Source: Holophagales bacterium
GTDB lineage: Bacteria; Acidobacteriota; Thermoanaerobaculia; Multivoradales; JAGPDF01
Direction of reading: 5' to 3'
Assembly: GCA_016699405.1 (NCBI GenBank)
Contig: CP064972.1
Coordinates: 4,185,501 to 4,249,500 of the forward strand
DNA: 64,000 bases
Positions within the stretch are counted from its first letter, which is position 1, and each line of letters begins with the position of its first letter. The position numbers and the translations under genes were made by a program. This document shows, piece after piece, positions 60,051 to 64,000 of the stretch. Under the pieces are notes generated by a model. It had not been told where the DNA came from. It ran no database searches and saw only the letters and a list, made by a program, of their open reading frames with translations.

Positions 60051-60623
60051 CTACCGAGCCTCGCTCGCCAAGCCCCGGTCGAGCCCTGCGCCACGGCCCG
60101 AACGTTGCGGATCGACGACGGACTCCTGCCAGTCCGTCCGCAGGGCCCAGAGCGCCGCCGCGGTGATCATCGCCACGTGGATCGTGAGATCGGACCAGAA
60201 GTGGACGGCGTGCCAACCGAGACCGCTCGCGACGGTGAGGTGAATCGCGCCGACGACCCGGAGCAGGTTGAACGTCGCCACCACCGCGCCCATCGCCAGG
60301 AGCTGTCCGAGGTTCCATCCGACCCGGCGACCCGGCCTCCAGAGCAATGGGGTGAGCACGAGAGACAGATCGAGGTAGGTGCAGTTCGGCGTGAGGGCGA
60401 AGGTCTTGCCGTCCACCAGGAGGAGGAGCGCGGTGCCCCTCCCGACCGTCTGGACCGGGTCGCCGATGGCGGCAAGACCCAACGCGAACGCACGGTGCCA
60501 AGCCACTTGCAGAGGGACCCAGTCGAAGGCGTAGTAGACCGCGAGGCCCGCGAGAACACCGAGCACTCGGACGAGGATCCGGCGATCGAATCGCCTCTCG
60601 TGCGACACGACGGTGGCGCTCAT
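60051..60623 (-). CDS. Archaeosortase/exosortase-like transmembrane protein
   Basis: 190 aa with five or more hydrophobic helices. Candidate catalytic residues are Cys81 (LTPNCTYLDL), Arg122 (FNLLRVV) and His138 or His141 (GWHAVHFW), the Cys-Arg-His trio of exosortase/archaeosortase transpeptidases. The surrounding HLTVASGLGWHAVHFWSD also fits. These enzymes cut a C-terminal sorting tail on exported proteins. The ATG 60623 is five bases from the stop of the metalloprotease gene, which has a tail of suitable type. It is short for a full exosortase, as dedicated members are. Confidence 0.8.
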   Translation of the reverse strand: MSATVVSHERRFDRRILVRVLGVLAGLAVYYAFDWVPLQVAWHRAFALGLAAIGDPVQTVGRGTALLLLVDGKTFALTPNCTYLDLSLVLTPLLWRPGRRVGWNLGQLLAMGAVVATFNLLRVVGAIHLTVASGLGWHAVHFWSDLTIHVAMITAAALWALRTDWQESVVDPQRSGRGAGLDRGLASEAR

Positions 60624-60628
60624 CCGAC

Positions 60629-61840
60629 TCAGGAAGCGTGCATCCGTCGTGCGATCCGCCTGCCGGTCACCAGCACCAGCAAGCCCAGCAGCGCGGCGGC
60701 GCCAGCCAGGTGCTCCACTCCGCACGACACTGCGCCTCCGTTGGTGAGGAACGCGGCAAAGTACATGTAGTTCGAGGCGTTGTTCTGCGCTGCTGTCGGA
60801 TCGCCCCCCGCCAGCGAGGCGCAGCCCTTGCAGCCGTACACCGTATCCGCGGTCATGGCCCAGTGACTCAGCTCGTGGTAGAGGATCGTCTCCTGAGAGT
60901 CCAACTGGTTGACCGGCGGATAGTTGAAGAAGACGAGCGGACAGGCGTAGACGGTCGAGTTCGCTCCGCCGAGGCAGGTGAAGGCGACGACCCCTGCGGT
61001 CTGACAGAAGCTCGTCGGCCCCGAGCACGTGTTGGTCCCCGAGCAATCCAGGATGACCGTGCCTGCGGCTCGGGTGGACACCGTCGACGTCACCCCTTGC
61101 ACCTTCGTCAAGCCTGCGGCGGCGCAGGGCGCTCCGAACATCGTCTTCGCCGCGGCACTCTGATCCCAGTCCGAGCAGGTCCAACCCCCGACGGTCGAGG
61201 TGACCGTTACCGCCTTGGTGCTCATCGCACCGAACGCGGTGTTCAGCGATGTCTGCTGGGGCGCCGTGCAGCCGACGAAGCTGCTGATCGCGCCCTGGCC
61301 AGAAGGCCCAGTGAGCGCCGCTTCCGGCGCGACACGACGGTCGAGCATGCGGAGGCGGACCGTGTTGGATCGCACCTCCCGGCCCTGCAGCGCCTTGACG
61401 CGGAGGTTCGGGATCTTGTCGAACGCCACATGGTGAAATCCGTGCCGTGCCCGGATCTCGTAGGCGCCGGCCGCGGTCAGGTCGTATGCCCCCGCCAGGT
61501 CGATGCTGGCGGTGAGGGAGCCGTTCGGCGGCAGGAGTGCCCAGTTCGAAGCGACCGGGTCGGTTCGCGACGCCATCGCGCCGCGGAACTTCCGCTCCTC
61601 GCCGTCGAGAAGGACGATGAACGGATCCCCGATGAGCCCTTCGAGCGGCGTATTCCACTTCAGGATCGCGACGGGGCGCGATTCGTGGTTCGTCACGGTG
61701 TAGCGGATCTGCACGGTGTCGGCCTGTCGATAGCTCTCGCGCTCCAGCGACAGTTCGATCGACAGGTTCTGGGCCAGACAGGCCCCGGGAACAGCAGCGA
61801 AGAGCAGGGGGGCAGCGGCAACGAGCATCCATGGGCGCAT
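60629..61840 (-). CDS. M35-type (deuterolysin/aspzincin) metalloprotease with C-terminal sorting-type tail
   Basis: 403 aa. The signal peptide ends CLAQ (~24). A beta-domain (~25-165: LERESYRQADTVQIRYTVTNHE) is followed by the protease: HELSH (322-326) and TADTVYG (330-336, Asp332), the aspzincin zinc site. The 10 or so cysteines in this half could form disulfides. The C-terminus is GGAVSCGVEHL, a hydrophobic helix (~376-391) and GRRIARRMHAS, a tripartite sorting-like tail. AGGAG lies six bases before the ATG at 61840. It is directly upstream of the sortase-like gene, so it may be its substrate. Confidence 0.88.
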   Translation of the reverse strand: MRPWMLVAAAPLLFAAVPGACLAQNLSIELSLERESYRQADTVQIRYTVTNHESRPVAILKWNTPLEGLIGDPFIVLLDGEERKFRGAMASRTDPVASNWALLPPNGSLTASIDLAGAYDLTAAGAYEIRARHGFHHVAFDKIPNLRVKALQGREVRSNTVRLRMLDRRVAPEAALTGPSGQGAISSFVGCTAPQQTSLNTAFGAMSTKAVTVTSTVGGWTCSDWDQSAAAKTMFGAPCAAAGLTKVQGVTSTVSTRAAGTVILDCSGTNTCSGPTSFCQTAGVVAFTCLGGANSTVYACPLVFFNYPPVNQLDSQETILYHELSHWAMTADTVYGCKGCASLAGGDPTAAQNNASNYMYFAAFLTNGGAVSCGVEHLAGAAALLGLLVLVTGRRIARRMHAS

Positions 61841-62309
61841 GAGCGACTCCTTGAGAGGTCTGGGTGCGACGACTGGGGCATGCACATCGTCAGGCCGGGC
61901 CTGGCGCGATGACATCGGGCGATCGCTACCTCCACGAGTGCCTGCGTTGGGTGAAGCGCCCAGCCGCGACCCGGACCGTCTCTCGGCCAACGTCGCGTCC
62001 CACTCGAGTCGCCCCCCGCCGAGCCCTTCGGTCCTTGGCCGGAGAGGTACGCCTCGTCCTTCGCTTCCGCATGACCGACGGGGCGACACCCTCTCCCCTG
62101 CCGGTCCGGTCGCTCTTGCGGCGACCGAGTGCCCAGGCGACGCCCTCTCGGGCGCCTCCACACGCGTTGCATTCCGTTTGTGTTGCTCACCATAGCACGA
62201 GTTGACGCCATGCCACGCCGTCAGCCTCGCCATTTCGCGGCTCGACGGCTTCCCCGCGACAACCAGACGATCGAAATGAATGCGAAGGCGCTGTGCGCCC
62301 GGTTCCGGG
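61841..62309. other. Intergenic region between the protease and Fe-S genes
   Basis: 469 bp. Both flanking genes read on the minus strand, so this is the leader of the protease gene and the tail of the Fe-S gene. I found no clear gene. A TATGGT on the minus strand near 62180-62190 could be a -10, but no good -35 is spaced with it. Confidence 0.45.
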
Positions 62310-63083
62310 CTACCCCGCGCTCCCCGCCCGCTTCGCCTGCTTCAGGATCTTCGTCAGCCGGTAGCGACCCCAGAACCGGTACCGCGTGAGCGAGGTCGAA
62401 ACGAGGAGCCACTGAAGCCCGGGGAGTCGTCCGATGCGGTGGATCAACCGGTAGGTCACGGCCAGGGCCGCGAGAAGGAGGAGGTTGTCGAAGGCGAAAC
62501 GGGTCCACCCCACGAGCGCGCCGCCGGTACCGAGATCGAGCCTTCCCGTCAGCGCCGTCCAGGTCCAGTCCGCGAGGTAGGCCTCGACGAGAAAGATCAG
62601 CGCGGCGAGGTAGCCGTGTCCGGTCTCGATCGCCCGCGCCGGGCACTCGTTCATGCAGCGCATGCAGCTCTCGCAGCGGAAGGTCCAGAACGGTCGGCCG
62701 CGCACCGTCTCGATCGCCCGCACCGGGCAGCGCGTCTGGCAGCTGCCGCAGGCGTTGCACGCCGCGCTGGCGTAGAACGACTTGGCGAAGACGAAGCGGC
62801 CGACGAGGGAGTAGGCCAGGCTGACCGGCGCGATGAGCAGGTCCTGGACGAGGTCGAGAAGCGCGCGGTAGTCGGTGCCCCCGGAGGCGAGGCGCGCGGC
62901 GAAGCGCCGGGTGATCGCCTCGCAGCGGTCGCTGATCGCCACGACCGCCTTCGACCGCAGGCTCGGGTGGATCGACAGCCAGTTCGACGGCATGTCGATC
63001 GGCCGCATGCCGGCGATCCGGTAGCCCTTGGCAAGGAGGACCACCGCGGCGAGCCACAGCGCGATGCCGCTCAGCCCGGGCAT
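62310..63083 (-). CDS. Membrane-associated 2x[4Fe-4S] ferredoxin, EFR1-like, N-terminal domain missing
   Basis: 257 aa. Two CxxCxxCxxxCP clusters are complete (C109, C112, C115, C119 and C137, C140, C143, C147). After them come helices with AALIFLVEAYLADWTW and a basic end. The N-terminal KGYRIAGMRPIDMPSNWL resembles the last part of a flavodoxin domain joined to such ferredoxins (EFR1 family). In the other frame, upstream from 63083 toward 63219, codons read GDVRTVTSGFSFDYVAARRE, which could be a lost N-terminal part after a frameshift. It probably carries electrons near the membrane if it still works. Confidence 0.75.
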   Translation of the reverse strand: MPGLSGIALWLAAVVLLAKGYRIAGMRPIDMPSNWLSIHPSLRSKAVVAISDRCEAITRRFAARLASGGTDYRALLDLVQDLLIAPVSLAYSLVGRFVFAKSFYASAACNACGSCQTRCPVRAIETVRGRPFWTFRCESCMRCMNECPARAIETGHGYLAALIFLVEAYLADWTWTALTGRLDLGTGGALVGWTRFAFDNLLLLAALAVTYRLIHRIGRLPGLQWLLVSTSLTRYRFWGRYRLTKILKQAKRAGSAG

Positions 63084-63184
63084 TGCGATCGCGCTGCGCG
63101 TGGTCTCGGCGGTGGCCGGAGCCTCGTCTCGCGAGAACCTCGCGCCGCGCCGCCACGTAATCGAAGGAGAACCCGGAGGTCACC

Positions 63185-64000
63185 GTGCGAACATCACCGC
63201 TACGCAGCTCGTCGTGTCAGCGCGCCTCGCGAACCCGGCTTACGCTGACGCTCGTCGCCTGGGCGATCGCCGGCACGGTGGAAGGTCGTGCCCGAGCGGC
63301 GGAACCGGACGCCTCCGCCAGGATCTCCACGAGCGTGATGCTGGCGCGGTCCGAAGTGCGGGCCGGGCATCTGGAGACGGCGGGGGCATTGCTGACGATC
63401 GCTCGCGGGCTCGCCGGGGACGGCGAGCTCGCGGCGAGCGATCGAGCGGCCCTCGAGCTCGCCGAGGCCGAGCTCGTCTACACCCGCGCCTTCCTGGTCG
63501 GTCCGCCGTACGACGCTGCCGTCGACGCTCTGCGAGCGGCTCTCCGTCGCGCCGAGCAATCCGGCGATTGCGGGCTCGTCGCCGAGGCGCAGGACCTCCT
63601 CGCCCTGGCGCTCGACTCGCGCGGCAAGCCGAGCTCCGACGCGGCGGAGGCGCGCGCCCTCCTCGAGAGCGCGCTCGCCACCCGCCGCGCCACGGGAAGA
63701 GCATGCGACACTGCCGAGACGCTCTTCCACCTCGGCCTGGTTCACGAGCATCGCAACCCAGCGACGACGAGCGACCTCGCGCAGGCGCGTGCGCACTACG
63801 AGGAGGCGTTGGCCGTCGCGACGTCGGCAGAATGCCTCTACGAGGCGTCGTTCGCCGAGCGCCACCTCGCCGGGCTCGCGGCGGACCGCGGAGACCTCAC
63901 CGCGGCTCGCCGCGGCTTCGAACGCTCGCTCGCCTTGCGGCGCGCGGCTGGCGCTGCCCTCGTCATCGCTCCTGCCCTCACGGCACTCGCCGACGTCCTT
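63185..64000 (+). CDS. TPR-repeat protein (3' end outside window)
   Basis: 272 codons from GTG 63185, with GGAGGT four bases before, open to the window end. A hydrophobic N-terminal stretch (LTLTLVAWAIAGTVEG, ~22-37) is a likely signal or anchor. The rest is helical with TPR-like units, e.g. DAAVDALRAALRRAEQSGD, LVAEAQDLLALALDSRG, ETLFHLGLVHEHRNP and RHLAGLAADRGDLTAARRGF. Possible partner or regulator role; it is divergent from the Fe-S gene. Its identity will depend on the missing C-terminal part. Confidence 0.8.
   Translation, partial: MRTSPLRSSSCQRASRTRLTLTLVAWAIAGTVEGRARAAEPDASARISTSVMLARSEVRAGHLETAGALLTIARGLAGDGELAASDRAALELAEAELVYTRAFLVGPPYDAAVDALRAALRRAEQSGDCGLVAEAQDLLALALDSRGKPSSDAAEARALLESALATRRATGRACDTAETLFHLGLVHEHRNPATTSDLAQARAHYEEALAVATSAECLYEASFAERHLAGLAADRGDLTAARRGFERSLALRRAAGAALVIAPALTALADVL

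Noticed and set aside
1..64000. CRISPR arrays, rRNA, tRNA, transposases, integrases and phage genes
   Set aside because: Read through on both strands; nothing with direct-repeat spacing, conserved RNA structure or the relevant protein motifs was found.

Overview
The window is about 70% G+C and gene-dense, with many ATGA/GTGA start-stop overlaps. It has the marks of an Acidobacteriota genome, probably of the Thermoanaerobaculia/Holophagae type. There are three secreted proteins of the 'VWFA-related Acidobacterial domain' type, GTG starts are frequent, and there is a serine/threonine kinase, a TonB-dependent receptor, an FHA-EAL protein and an archaeosortase-like enzyme. This assignment is inference from gene content. 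I see no rRNA, tRNA, CRISPR array, insertion sequence or phage genes. I count about 60 genes, of which two run off the window ends.

Layout. (1) 1-1305: the C-terminal end of an alpha-2-macroglobulin-like protein. (2) 1528-4624, minus strand: TlpA thioredoxin, DUF4266 lipoprotein, DUF3570 outer-membrane barrel and the ApbE flavin transferase. This looks like a periplasmic flavinylation module, and the barrel itself carries a flavinylation-type motif. (3) 4708-7377: proBA behind a promoter and an intrinsic terminator that stands in front of proB. (4) 7418-18798: a membrane protein, a kinase/FHA-EAL signalling pair, a LysM-FecR protein, penicillin-binding protein 1C, a Nit1-type amidase, a beta-propeller protein and an aminotransferase. 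(5) 18827-24655: an old tandem duplication of a YhhN / VWA / SPFH block with a recognisable scar at 21265-21377. (6) 24738-29678: an ABC efflux permease with three successive HlyD-type adaptors but no ATPase. (7) 29824-34873: a VWA-TPR-VWA operon. (8) 34875-43864: housekeeping and accessory genes, including an RNA-binding RRM protein, YebC, VIT and EamA transporters, carbonic anhydrase and a small phosphatase. (9) 44038-50379: an ABM-like protein, a TonB-dependent receptor and a large SPFH protein. (10) 50641-59801: small enzymes, an ECF sigma operon, an AlkD-like protein, an SDR with an altered catalytic Tyr, a NADAR protein and a membrane gene interrupted by TAG. (11) 60051-61840: an M35-type metalloprotease with a C-terminal sorting-type tail, next to an archaeosortase-like enzyme. 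(12) 62310-64000: an Fe-S protein that seems to have lost its flavodoxin half, divergent from a TPR gene cut by the window end.

The strongest candidates for an interesting system are the flavinylation operon, the sortase/protease pair, the kinase/FHA-EAL pair, the proBA leader and the duplication scar. All functional statements are from reading motifs by eye; no database search was run.
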